Shown here: positions 16,971-26,536 of the stretch, one piece after another
Layout: each line of letters opens with the position of its first letter
Numbering within the stretch: the stretch's first letter is position 1
Origin: Sphingobium sp. 66-54
Lineage (GTDB): Bacteria > Pseudomonadota > Alphaproteobacteria > Sphingomonadales > Sphingomonadaceae
DNA: 64,000 nucleotides
Direction: 5' to 3'
Assembly (NCBI GenBank): GCA_001899715.1
Contig: MKWI01000027.1
Location: 1 to 64,000, forward strand
The notes under the pieces: model-generated
Seen by the model: the letters and a program-made list of their open reading frames with translations, nothing else
What the model was told of the DNA's origin: nothing
The model's database searches: none
Made by a program: the position numbers and the translations under genes

Positions 16971-17044
16971 GATGCAGCGCCTTCAGAGAACCGATCCGGC
17001 CTTCCCGTCCTGTTCGCGCATCGTTGCGAGCCACCGGGCGCTGA

Positions 17045-17072
17045 CGTGTCTCGCCTTCGCTCGACACGAACG
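17045..17072. repeat. Dispersed repeat unit (GTTCGTGTCGAGCGAAGGCG family), copy 2, inside an operon
   Basis: Inverse-orientation match to 9500-9530, placed in the 141-base gap between the biotin carrier and biotin carboxylase genes. It could form an RNA hairpin that adjusts the ratio of the two subunits. Confidence 0.75.
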
Positions 17073-17111
17073 GGCGGGGAGTGCGCAGCCTTTTGCCGGA
17101 GATGACGCCCG

Positions 17112-18476
17112 GTGAGCATCCGCCGCATCCTCATCGCCAATCGTGGCGAGATTGCCGTGCGGGTGATCCGCACCGCGCAGGCGCTCGGGCTGGAGACCGT
17201 GCTGGCCGTGTCCGAGGCTGACCGCGGCTCGCTCGGCGCGCGGATGGCGGACCGCGCCCTGTGTATCGGCCCGTCGCGGCCGGGCGACAGCTATTTGCGG
17301 GTCGAGACCATCGTGCAGGCAGCGCTCGGCTCGGGCTGCGATGCAGTCCATCCCGGTTATGGCTTCCTATCCGAACGTGCCGATCTGGCTCGTTTATGCG
17401 AGCAGGAGAATGTGATCTTCATCGGGCCGACCGCAGCGCAGATCGAGGCGGTCGGCGACAAATTGCGCGCCCGCACCGAGGCGATCGCGGCGGACGTGCC
17501 GGTGGTGCCGGGCGGGGCGGTGGCCAGCCCAGCCGAGGCGCAGGCACTTGCGGCGGAGATCGGCGCGCCGTTGCTCATCAAGGCGGTCGGCGGCGGCGGC
17601 GGACGCGGCATGAAGCTGGTCGAGGATCTGAAGGATCTTGCCGCGACGATGGACATGGCCTCCGCCGAGGCCGGCGCTGCGTTCGGCGACGCCCGCGTCT
17701 ATCTGGAGCGCTATGTGGCGCAGGGCCGCCATGTCGAGGTGCAGGTGCTGGGCGACGGGCGCGGCAACGTCATCCATCTGGGCGAGCGCGACTGCTCGGT
17801 GCAGCGCCGCTACCAGAAGCTGATCGAAGAGACGCCCGCGCCGCATCTGCCCGAGGACATTCGCGCACAGATGCACGAGGCGGCGGTGCGCTTTGCCGCG
17901 CGGCTCGATTATCGCGGCGCCGGCACGGTCGAGTTTCTCTACGACGTGGCGCGCAACCAGTTCTACTTCCTGGAGATGAACGCGCGCATCCAGGTGGAGC
18001 ATCCGGTGACGGAGATGGTGACGGGCATCGACCTCGTCGCCGAGCAGATCGCCATCGCCAATGGCGAGGGATTGCACCTCACGCAGGGGGATGTGCGGAT
18101 TAACGGCGCGGCCATCGAAATCCGCGTCAACGCCGAGGACCCGGCGCGCGACTTCATGCCCAGCCCCGGCACGGTGAGCAGCGCGCGCTGGCCGGACGGC
18201 GAGGGCATCCGGGTCGACACGCATATCGTCGACGGCGCCAAGATCCCGCCCTTCTACGACAGCATGGTCGCCAAGATCATCGCGCACGGGCCGGACCGGG
18301 CGACCGCACTGGCGCGGCTGCGCGCGGCGCTGGGTGAAACCCGCATCGAAGGTATCTCGACGAACATTGCCTTTCAGGCGGAGAGTCTGGCTGATCCGGA
18401 TTTCGCGCGGGGCGGCGTCGACACCGGCTTTCTCGCGCGCCGCGCCACCCGCGCGGCCGCTGCCACGGGAGACTGA
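17112..18476 (+). CDS. Biotin carboxylase subunit (AccC-like)
   Basis: 454 residues from GTG 17112. Starts I-R-R-I-L-I-A-N-R-G-E-I-A-V-R, the standard biotin carboxylase N-terminus; K-A-V-G-G-G-G-G-R-G-M-K glycine-rich ATP loop; E-R-D-C-S-V-Q-R-R-Y-Q-K; and E-M-N-A-R-I-Q-V-E-H-P-V-T-E catalytic signature. Charges biotin on the carrier with bicarbonate and ATP. The final stop lies 2 bases before the carboxyltransferase start. Confidence 0.92.
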   Translation: MSIRRILIANRGEIAVRVIRTAQALGLETVLAVSEADRGSLGARMADRALCIGPSRPGDSYLRVETIVQAALGSGCDAVHPGYGFLSERADLARLCEQENVIFIGPTAAQIEAVGDKLRARTEAIAADVPVVPGGAVASPAEAQALAAEIGAPLLIKAVGGGGGRGMKLVEDLKDLAATMDMASAEAGAAFGDARVYLERYVAQGRHVEVQVLGDGRGNVIHLGERDCSVQRRYQKLIEETPAPHLPEDIRAQMHEAAVRFAARLDYRGAGTVEFLYDVARNQFYFLEMNARIQVEHPVTEMVTGIDLVAEQIAIANGEGLHLTQGDVRINGAAIEIRVNAEDPARDFMPSPGTVSSARWPDGEGIRVDTHIVDGAKIPPFYDSMVAKIIAHGPDRATALARLRAALGETRIEGISTNIAFQAESLADPDFARGGVDTGFLARRATRAAAATGD

Positions 18477-18478
18477 CC

Positions 18479-19948
18479 ATGGCGGACATTCGACTCGTCG
18501 AAACATCGCTGCGCGACGGCAACCAGTGCCTCTGGGCCGCGCTGGGCGTCGACACCGCGCGCACGCTGACCATCGCGCCGGTGATGGAGCGCGTCGGTTT
18601 TAAGGCGATCGACTTCACCACCTCCACGCATATGGGCGTCGCCGTGCGCTACAAGCAGGAGGATCCGTGGGAGCGCATCCGGCTGATGGCGGCTGCATGC
18701 CCTACCACGCCGCTGCAATTCCTCTCGACCGGCTTCCGCTTCATCGCGTGGGAAACGGCCAGCCCGGACTTCATGGCGCTCGCCTTCCGCACGCTGATGA
18801 AGAACGGCATCGGCCGCTTCGCGCTCGCGGACCCAATGAACGACGCTGACTCGAACGTCGAGGTCGCGCGGATGATCCGCAAGGACGGCGACGCGTATAT
18901 CGTCGGCGCGCTGGTCTTCACGCTGAGCCCGATCCACGACGACGCGCATTATGCCGAGGCGGCGCGCAAAATGGCTGCGAGCCCCGATATCGACGCGCTC
19001 TACATCAAGGACCCCGGCGGCCTGCTCAGCCCGCGACGCGCGCGCACGCTGATCCCGGCGATCCGCGCGGTGATCGGCGACAAGCCGCTGGAATTGCACG
19101 CCCATTGCACCATCGGGCTGGGCGAGCAGAGCTATTATGCAGCGGCGGACCTCGGCATCGAAGCCCTGCAATGCGCGAGCGGCGCGGCGGGGGACGGGAC
19201 CTCCAACCCGCCGATCGAGCGCGTGGTCGCCAACCTGCGCACGCTGGGGCACACAGTCGATATCGACGACGAGGCCTTGGGTGAGGTCAGCGCCTATTTC
19301 ACCGCGCTGGCGCAGGCGGAGGGGCTGCCCTCCGGCCACCCCATGCCCTACGACGCGAGCTACCGCCAGCATCAGCTCCCCGGCGGCATGGTCGGCACGA
19401 TGCGCCGCCACCTCGCCGACCACCGCGTGCCGCATCTGGAAGGCGCCGTGGTCGAGGAGCTGGGCCGGGTGCGCGAGGAGCTGGGCTGGCCGATCGTGAT
19501 GACGCCCTTCGCCCAGATGGTGATGACGCAGGCGGTGATGAACGTCACCGCCAAGGAGCGCTATAGCGTGATCCCCGATGAAGTGATCCGCTACGCCATC
19601 GGCAAGTTTGGGCGGCCCAACCAGCCGATCGCGCCGGATGTGCTGGACCGGATCATGGCCCTGCCGCGCACCAGGGAACTGGCCGACGAGCCGGGCATGG
19701 CGGACCTGCCGGCGCTGCGCAAACGCATCGGCGCACATCTCTCCGACGAGGAATTCCTGCTGCGCGCGACCATGCCCGCTAATCTGGTCGACGCCATGCA
19801 GGCCGCCGGTCCCGCACCGCGCCGCTACGATCCGACATTGCGCCCGGCCATGGCGCTGATCCGCCAGCTCCTCGCTCGCACGGACGTGACGCGAGTGAGC
19901 GTGGAGAAGGCCGGCTTCCGCCTCGAACTCGAATCCTGCACGGATTGA
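18479..19948 (+). CDS. Pyruvate-carboxylase-type carboxyltransferase subunit
   Basis: 489 residues. TIM-barrel domain of the HMG-CoA lyase/PYC/OadA class: L-R-D-G-N-Q at 11-16, Y-I-K-D-P-G-G with Lys177 (the carbamylated metal-site Lys in relatives), and L-H-A-H-C with the metal-binding His pair at 207-209. The C-terminal part resembles the PYC conserved domain. Transfers CO2 from biotin to an enolisable ketone methyl group. With the phosphotransferase this matches the acetovanillone/4-hydroxyacetophenone route, in which the phosphorylated acetophenone is carboxylated to a 3-aryl-3-oxopropanoate. The acceptor is inferred; pyruvate itself cannot be excluded from the sequence. Confidence 0.85.
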   Translation: MADIRLVETSLRDGNQCLWAALGVDTARTLTIAPVMERVGFKAIDFTTSTHMGVAVRYKQEDPWERIRLMAAACPTTPLQFLSTGFRFIAWETASPDFMALAFRTLMKNGIGRFALADPMNDADSNVEVARMIRKDGDAYIVGALVFTLSPIHDDAHYAEAARKMAASPDIDALYIKDPGGLLSPRRARTLIPAIRAVIGDKPLELHAHCTIGLGEQSYYAAADLGIEALQCASGAAGDGTSNPPIERVVANLRTLGHTVDIDDEALGEVSAYFTALAQAEGLPSGHPMPYDASYRQHQLPGGMVGTMRRHLADHRVPHLEGAVVEELGRVREELGWPIVMTPFAQMVMTQAVMNVTAKERYSVIPDEVIRYAIGKFGRPNQPIAPDVLDRIMALPRTRELADEPGMADLPALRKRIGAHLSDEEFLLRATMPANLVDAMQAAGPAPRRYDPTLRPAMALIRQLLARTDVTRVSVEKAGFRLELESCTD

Positions 19949-19964
19949 AAAGGACAGATATCAG

Positions 19965-20813
19965 GTGACTGCCAAGCTCTGGAGCGAGCCGCTGCACCCC
20001 GCAGGCGGCTTCATGTTCGACCTCGACGGAACGCTGATCCTCAGCGACAGGAAGCTCGGCGGCTATACCGTGCTGCCCGGCGCGGTGGACCTGCTGACCG
20101 ATCTGGAGGCGCGCGGCGTGCCCTATCTCGCGCTCACTAACGGCAGCGCCTACCCCGCCGCCGAGCAGGGGCCGCGCTTGCGTGCCCTCGGCCTGCCGAT
20201 CCCGGACGAGCATCTGTTCACGCCCAACAGCGTGGCCGCCAAGGTCTTTCACGACCGCGGGATCGAGCGCGTGCTGCTGCTCGGCACGCAGGGCGTCGCG
20301 GATGCGCTGCACGGCGAGGGCATCGCCACCTGCTTCCCCGGCGAGGAGGGCGCGGCGCAGGCCGATGCCGTCTATGTTGCCTGGCATCCGGACTGCTCGA
20401 TGGCGGATATCCACGCCGCTTGCGAGGCAGTGCTGAACGGCGCGGCCTTCTTCACCGCGTCGGATGTACCCTTCTTCGCCAGCCGCCACGGCCGCGCCTT
20501 CGGCTTTAGCTGCGCCATTTGCGGCGCCATCGCGCGGGTGACGGGGCAGGAACCGGAAGTGACCGGCAAGCCCTCGCTCCACGCCATGCAGTTCGTCGCC
20601 GCCAAGCTCGGCGTGCCGTCCGACTCGATCGTGGTGATCGGCGACGACCCGCGCGTCGAGACGGAAATGGCGCGGCTCGGCGGCGCGATGGGCATCGGCG
20701 TCACCACCGGCACCACCTCGCGCGACGAATGGGCCGCCCAGCCACCCGAGCGCCGGCCGCACCGGGTAATCGACAACCTCGCGGAGCTGGAGGCAGTGGG
20801 ACTACTCGGCTGA
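19965..20813 (+). CDS. HAD-superfamily IIA phosphatase (NagD / 4-nitrophenylphosphatase-like)
   Basis: 282 residues from GTG 19965, AAAGGA upstream. HAD motif I F-D-L-D-G-T with Asp19 nucleophile and Asp21, motif II L-T-N-G-S, motif III Lys in T-G-K-P-S, motif IV I-G-D-D-P-R-V-E-T-E (Glu/Asp acid pair). The cap is the C2 type of aryl phosphatases. As the last gene of the operon it should remove the phosphate from the carboxylated aryl phosphate. Equivalent to the phosphatase gene (acvF type) in known acetovanillone clusters. Confidence 0.85.
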   Translation: MTAKLWSEPLHPAGGFMFDLDGTLILSDRKLGGYTVLPGAVDLLTDLEARGVPYLALTNGSAYPAAEQGPRLRALGLPIPDEHLFTPNSVAAKVFHDRGIERVLLLGTQGVADALHGEGIATCFPGEEGAAQADAVYVAWHPDCSMADIHAACEAVLNGAAFFTASDVPFFASRHGRAFGFSCAICGAIARVTGQEPEVTGKPSLHAMQFVAAKLGVPSDSIVVIGDDPRVETEMARLGGAMGIGVTTGTTSRDEWAAQPPERRPHRVIDNLAELEAVGLLG

Positions 20814-21312
20814 GCGACTGGCCCTGCGTAGGGCAGAGCAGACGCCGGGCCCGACTGGCCATGCGAGGCCAGGCGCGGTCTGCATTCATCCCTGACGGCC
20901 TGCAAATAGCGGCGCCGCGCTTGCGGGGCTCATGGACCGAAAGTTCCCTGCGCTCCGGGTCACGCAAACCCACCATTTTGCCCTGCGATCGTCTGCGACT
21001 CCGTCATGTCATCATCTGAACGCAGACAGCACCTGGAGCGGATTGTGAACGGTCGGCGTCACGCCCTTCCGTCGACCCTGCGCTTGTCGAAGGGCTGTTC
21101 TCTCCCAGCAAGGCGCTGGTCAAGACATAAGGATTGCCCTTCGATAAGCTCAGGACGAGGGGGCCTATCTGGTCGCAATCTGTTCTAAGCGGCGAGTGTC
21201 TCCACAGACAGGCGCTAGGACGGATCGGTCCGAGGAAACGCTCCCTGCTGGCCTTTGATCGCCATTTAGCGGAGACTGCCCGACGACGCTGCTCTCTGGA
21301 GACCTCTGGTTC
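20814..21312. other. Intergenic region with repeat hairpin
   Basis: About 500 bases between the phosphatase and the methyltransferase. It contains the GCTTGTCGAAGGGC repeat pair (21064-21163). No convincing gene or terminator; a 60-codon frame at 21134 is mostly repeat sequence. Confidence 0.6.
21064..21163. repeat. Inverted repeat pair (CTTGTCGAAGGGC family), copy 1
   Basis: Left arm ends in CGCTTGTCGAAGGGCTGT (21080-21098); right arm GCCCTTCGATAAGCTCAGG begins at 21136. Arms are imperfect inverse complements. A second copy is at 22036-22130, so a short stretch carrying the methyltransferase gene is bracketed by two copies. Confidence 0.8.
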
Positions 21313-21960
21313 ATGATTTTCACCGATTCCGCCGCTGCCGCAGTCTTTGCCGATTATGAGGCGCGCGCCGCCGCCGAACAGGCACGCTTCGGGGCATCCT
21401 CGGCAGAGCGGCCGCCGATCCCGCGCGACGAACTGCTGCTGCCGGTGGGTCCGGAGGTCGGCGCTTTCCTGCACGCGCTGGTGCTCGGTCGACGGCCGGC
21501 ACGCATCCTCGAACTGGGCACCAGCTACGGCTATTCCACCCTGTTCCTCGCCGATGCCGCGAAACGGATCGGCGCGCGGGTCATCACCATGGACCTCGCC
21601 GACTACAAGCAGGCACACGCCCACGAACAACTCGTGCGGGCGGGTCTTGCCGATGTGGTGGACTTCCGCCTTGGGGACGCCGTGGCGATGATCGCGGCCG
21701 ATCCGGGGCCGTTCGATCTGGTGCTGCTGGATATCTGGAAGGACATGTATCTGCCGTGCTTCGAGGCGCTCTATCCCAAGCTCGCGGACGAGGCCGTTAT
21801 CGCGGCTGACAACATGATCCACCCGGCGGGGGCGCGCGAGAGTGCACGGGCCTACCGGGCGGCTGTGGCTGCCAAGCCCGACCTCCAGACCGCGCTGCTG
21901 CCGATTGGCCAAGGGGTGGAACTCACCGTCCGGTGGCGGGCGGACAATCCGAAGCTTTGA
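21313..21960 (+). CDS. Class I SAM-dependent O-methyltransferase (CCoAOMT/YrrM-like)
   Basis: 215 residues. SAM motif I I-L-E-L-G-T-S-Y-G-Y-S-T at about 65-76, I-T-M-D-L-A (motif II, acidic), D-L-V-L-L-D-I-W-K around 140 (metal and substrate Asp in this group) and A-A-D-N-M-I-H-P downstream. Such enzymes methylate a catechol-type OH, or demethylate in reverse contexts only by other systems. Located after the carboxylase operon and bracketed by repeats, so it may be an independent unit. Substrate unknown. Confidence 0.82.
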   Translation: MIFTDSAAAAVFADYEARAAAEQARFGASSAERPPIPRDELLLPVGPEVGAFLHALVLGRRPARILELGTSYGYSTLFLADAAKRIGARVITMDLADYKQAHAHEQLVRAGLADVVDFRLGDAVAMIAADPGPFDLVLLDIWKDMYLPCFEALYPKLADEAVIAADNMIHPAGARESARAYRAAVAAKPDLQTALLPIGQGVELTVRWRADNPKL

Positions 21961-22368
21961 CCGCTTGCGAGAACAGGACGGGCACGGAGGCGAAGGCTCT
22001 CCACGGCTGTGGCGGTGAACAGACGGGACCATGGGCCCTTCCGTTCGTCCTGAGCTTGTCGAAGGGCTGTATTTCCTTCGGCCCGTTGGATGAAAAAAGG
22101 CAACCCTTCGATAAGCTCAGAGCGAACGGGATCTATTTGGGCACGCTCCCCTCCAGCTTCGCCGGATCGACACCGGGAATGGCCGCCACGCGATGCAGCC
22201 GTTCATTGAAGGCCCGGCCGCCCTCTGATAAAAGCGCCGCCGTCAGAAAAGGAAAGGCCGGAGCGGTTGGTCCGGCCCCGCTTCGGCGGTCCTGGCAGCC
22301 CGGCGGGCGAGCCCCATGACCTTGAACGGCGGCATGGCAGGCATGACGCCGAACGGAGGTTATGGGTC
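21961..22368. other. Intergenic region with repeat hairpin
   Basis: About 400 bases. Holds the second CTTGTCGAAGGGC repeat pair; the remainder (22135-22350) shows no clear gene. GGAGG at 22356-22360 is the ribosome binding site for the VOC gene. Confidence 0.6.
22036..22130. repeat. Inverted repeat pair (CTTGTCGAAGGGC family), copy 2
   Basis: CGTTCGTCCTGAGCTTGTCG followed by AAGGGC on the left, and CCCTTCGATAAGCTCAGAGC followed by GAACG on the right. Better preserved than copy 1; could fold into a long hairpin. Confidence 0.85.
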
Positions 22369-22788
22369 ATGCAAAGCGTTTCGGTCATCACATTGGGCGT
22401 TACCGATCTCGCCCGGTCGCGCCACTTTTACGGCGAGGGCTTCGGCTGGTCGCCGGTGTTCGAAAATCACGAGATCATCTTCTACCAGCTCAACGGCATC
22501 GTGCTGGGGACCTTCCTCAATGCCGCGCTCGACGAGGACATGCAGCGGCGCGGTTCGGAGGGAAATGCCGCCTTCGCGCTCGCCCATAATGTGGCCGACC
22601 GGGAGGCGGTTGCCCCGCTGATCGAGCGGCTGGCCGATGCCGGCGGGACCTTGCTGCGTGCGGCCGACGCACCACCACATGGCGGCCTGCGCGGCTATGT
22701 CGCCGACCCGGACGGCCATGCCTGGGAAATCGCCTGGAACCCCGGCTTCACCATGGACGGCGAGGGGAACGTGCTCTTCGGCACCTGA
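22369..22788 (+). CDS. VOC-family protein (glyoxalase/dioxygenase fold)
   Basis: 139 residues with GGAGG upstream. The beta-alpha-beta-beta-beta pattern starts with V-I-T-L-G-V-T-D-L-A-R-S-R-H-F-Y; the C-terminal V-A-D-P-D-G-H-A-W-E-I-A-W-N-P provides the conserved Glu of the metal site. The usual first metal His is not obvious at the N-terminus, so it may be a non-metal binding or antibiotic-resistance-type member. Function unknown. Convergent with the cupin gene. Confidence 0.82.
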   Translation: MQSVSVITLGVTDLARSRHFYGEGFGWSPVFENHEIIFYQLNGIVLGTFLNAALDEDMQRRGSEGNAAFALAHNVADREAVAPLIERLADAGGTLLRAADAPPHGGLRGYVADPDGHAWEIAWNPGFTMDGEGNVLFGT

Positions 22789-22812
22789 GCGCCGTGGCTT
22801 GTCGGGTGACGG

Positions 22813-22833
22813 GAGCAAGCGGGTCTCTTGCTC
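22813..22833. terminator. Hairpin between convergent VOC and cupin genes
   Basis: GAGCAAG (22813-22819) pairs with CTTGCTC (22827-22833), 7-base loop. No U tract on either side; possible bidirectional terminator. Confidence 0.4.
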
Positions 22834-22875
22834 GCGCGCTCGTCGCCCGGTGCCTGTTCCTGCGCGATCAGGCAA

Positions 22876-23286
22876 TCATTCGGTATGTTGGAAGAATGAT
22901 TTCCTGATTGGCTGGAGCACATTCCAGAGCGTCCGCGAGCCTTGCTTGACGATCCAGCCGTCGCCGGGCCCGTAAGCAGCCTTTTCGCCGGTCGCAAGGT
23001 CCGTGATCTCGACGCTTCCTTCGAAGAGGAAGGCATGCTCGGTGAAGGGCCAGCTCAGGACGGCAGAGCCCGGCTGCTGCCGGAATTCGCCCGCCACGAT
23101 GGGACCCATCACCAGGTCGATGCGGAACTCGGCTTTCAGGTCGTTGGAGATATCCGTGGCACCGTTCTCGGCAGGATCGAACGGTTGCCAGCCTGTCGGG
23201 GCCGCCGCAGCCTTGTGCTTGTAAACGAAGATGTTGGTGTTGGCGCCCGGCTGGGCCGCCTCCAGATTTTGCTGCACGTCCGCCAT
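22876..23286 (-). CDS. Cupin protein (EutQ/DUF861-like)
   Basis: 136 residues, GGAGAG before ATG 23286. Small single cupin with F-T-E-H-A-F-L-F-E-G-S-V-E-I-T and Y-G-P-G-D-G-W-I-V-K-Q-G, the two half-motifs of cupins acting as binding or isomerase folds. The metal-ligand set is incomplete (one His visible). It ends the operon DUF6152 protein, 273-residue exported protein, cupin. Function unknown. Confidence 0.75.
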   Translation of the reverse strand: MADVQQNLEAAQPGANTNIFVYKHKAAAAPTGWQPFDPAENGATDISNDLKAEFRIDLVMGPIVAGEFRQQPGSAVLSWPFTEHAFLFEGSVEITDLATGEKAAYGPGDGWIVKQGSRTLWNVLQPIRKSFFQHTE

Positions 23287-23332
23287 TTCGCTCTCCTTTC
23301 GCTGTGCCGCTGCAATCGTTACCGAAAACGCC

Positions 23333-24154
23333 TCACTTGCCCGCACCCTCCGGCGCTCCAATCTGCTGATACTGAGTGGCGAAGGACGGGTCGCAATCAT
23401 AGGGGAAGACGTAGTTCCCCTCCTTCTTCTCCCACTGAATGAAGCGGGCGCCGTTGTTATCCAGTACCTCCGGGTCCTCGAACCACTGGGTAGCCATGAG
23501 GGTCTTGCCGCCGGCACCCAGCTTGTAGCGCTCCACCATGTGGACGTTGGCGCTGTGGTCGAGCCCGTTGTTGGTGATGGTCGCCGGCGCAAGATGGGTG
23601 GTGTCGACCACCAGTTCGTCGCCGTCCCAATGGCCGACCGAATGGCCGACCTTGCTGTGCGGCGCATCGGCCGGCGGATGACCGCGCCCGTCCATGAAGA
23701 TCAGCCGGACCTGATCGAAATACTCATATTTGAACACGATCAGCGTGGGCGTCTGGTAGATTTCGAACGGGAACGGGCCCTGAATGGCGTAGATCACCGA
23801 GGGCGCCGCGCAGACGCGCGAGAGGGTCATCTCATCCTGCGGTTTCCATTTTTGCGCTGCCGCCAGCGCCTCCGGCCTGGGCTTGAGACCGCCATAGTCG
23901 CCGCTGGGAAACTCGGTGATGCCGGTATCATCCAGCACCACCGTGTTGGGCGGCAGCTTGGCGATAAGCCCCGGATCATTCGCATGCGGCGCTGCTTCCA
24001 GCGACCAGAAGCCGGTGAGATCGGGCGGGGACTTGTCCGCGGCGGTGGCGGGGATCGACCCCACGCCGACCGCCGCAACCGCTGCCGCCAGTCCGGCCAG
24101 AAGCATCCGCCGCGTCCAGATCACGCCCCTCTCGCTGTTTATTTGACCGAGCAT
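23333..24154 (-). CDS. Exported protein of unknown function (partner of DUF6152)
   Basis: 273 residues. Twin-arginine-like start W-T-R-R-M-L-L-A-G-L then a hydrophobic stretch and A-T-A-A cleavage region, so periplasmic. Mature part begins P-P-D-L-T-G-F-W and contains W-D-G-D-E-L-V-V-D-T-T and E-R-Y-K-L, patterns I associate with a set of uncharacterised sphingomonad proteins encoded beside DUF6152 genes in aromatic and steroid loci. Starts 3 bases after the DUF6152 stop. An internal GTG at 24124 is an alternative start. Confidence 0.75.
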   Translation of the reverse strand: MLGQINSERGVIWTRRMLLAGLAAAVAAVGVGSIPATAADKSPPDLTGFWSLEAAPHANDPGLIAKLPPNTVVLDDTGITEFPSGDYGGLKPRPEALAAAQKWKPQDEMTLSRVCAAPSVIYAIQGPFPFEIYQTPTLIVFKYEYFDQVRLIFMDGRGHPPADAPHSKVGHSVGHWDGDELVVDTTHLAPATITNNGLDHSANVHMVERYKLGAGGKTLMATQWFEDPEVLDNNGARFIQWEKKEGNYVFPYDCDPSFATQYQQIGAPEGAGK

Positions 24155-24157
24155 GTG

Positions 24158-24550
24158 TCAGCCGTCGCTCTGGCCGAAGGGCTGGCCGATCGGTTTGCCG
24201 TTGGCGTCGAACGCGGCGCGCAGGCGCAGGTAGGGCTTGCCGTCGCGCGAGCCCCAGCCCTCGATGGTGATGACGTCACCCGGCTTGACGCTGGTGCGCG
24301 ACCAGCCGCGCCGCATCAGCACCACCGGGGCGTTGGTCTCCGCCTTCCATTTCTGCACCTTGCCCTGCGCGTCCGTCACATCGAGGCCGATGGTACCGTG
24401 CGGGTTGGTGAAATGGAAATCCGTGACCGTGCCGCGAATCTTGATGACCTTGGTCGAATCGAAGAACGCGGCGAACGAATGATGCGCCTGCGCAGTCCCC
24501 TGCCCCAGCAGGAACAGCGCCGACGCGGCCACGAGCAATTTGCCCAGCAT
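24158..24550 (-). CDS. DUF6152-family periplasmic protein
   Basis: 130 residues with a signal peptide ending A-Q-A and a mature N-terminus H-H-S-F-A-A-F-F-D-S, then G-T-V-T-D-F-H-F-T-N-P-H and G-D-V-I-T-I-E-G-W-G-S-R-D-G, the DUF6152 pattern (small OB-like barrel). No known activity. The His pair at the mature N-terminus could bind a metal. First gene of a three-gene minus-strand operon. Confidence 0.82.
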   Translation of the reverse strand: MLGKLLVAASALFLLGQGTAQAHHSFAAFFDSTKVIKIRGTVTDFHFTNPHGTIGLDVTDAQGKVQKWKAETNAPVVLMRRGWSRTSVKPGDVITIEGWGSRDGKPYLRLRAAFDANGKPIGQPFGQSDG

Positions 24551-24863
24551 ATCCAGATCCTCCCCGAAGCGAAGAGAATGGCGGGGCGCGCGGCGAAAGT
24601 CGAGCCTTGGTCTGCGGCGGGAGAGGTTTGGGGATGGGACGGCGAAATGAAGGGCCCGTGGGAAGGGCAGTATGACGTGCCTCGACTATGCTCAACACGA
24701 AGGGTGGGAGAGGTTGCCCGACTAAAGACGTGCTCCTGCGAAGGCAGGAGCCGAGGGCCCAGCCGCAGTTCCCTACCGCCCTGGGCTCCTGCCTTCGCAG
24801 GAGCACGGCATTTTCATAGAGCAAGCTCGGGCGGAGGGGCCGTGTCTCCGCCCGGCCATGATG
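24551..24863. other. Intergenic region holding a palindromic repeat
   Basis: 313 bases between ligB and the DUF6152 operon, both on the minus strand. Contains copy 3 of the 79-bp palindrome (24730-24806) close behind ligB, and presumably the promoter of the DUF6152 operon; no clear -35/-10 could be picked. Confidence 0.55.
24730..24806. repeat. 79-bp palindromic repeat, copy 3
   Basis: GTGCTCCTGCGAAGGCAGGA at the left and the inverse complement at the right; centre CCCAGCCGCAGTTCCCTACC is close to copy 2. Lies 58 bases beyond the ligB stop and may end that transcript. Confidence 0.9.
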
Positions 24864-26119
<1,256 letters not shown>

Positions 26120-26536
26120 GGCCTGACCTTTCGATCGAGCGGGGATGGATGGTTCGGGTGAGGTGCCTCCCCTGTCGCCGGGAGTTGCGCTCCCCTGTCA
26201 TTGTGCATGTGCGAAATCAAGTCTCCTTTTAACATAGGAAAGCGATTGCGACCATGCGGCGATGGTGCGGAAACGCGGATGGGGGAAGGATGGCGCGGGA
26301 AACCGGCGCTCGGATGCGCTCCAAGCCGACGTCCGGCCGGAGCAGCGGGAACAACGGCCCTCCCGGTCGGGACATTTCATGGACGGATCCGGCCGCTGGG
26401 GTAGCGGCAGGCAATGCCGGAGAGGAAATGACCATCGCGCGTTTGCCTTGCGCGCGCTTGTTCCATAGCCTGTTCCCGCCGGGCCATGCCTGCTTGCTGC
26501 CAGTCTGCCCGCCCGCCTCTGGAGAAAACCGCTCAT
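26120..26536. other. Divergent control region between ligAB and the MarR regulator
   Basis: About 417 bases. No gene; the frames crossing it have no recognisable features. Expected to hold both promoters and the MarR operator; an AT-rich patch (26215-26245) is the only strongly non-GC part and is a plausible promoter zone for ligAB. Confidence 0.5.
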
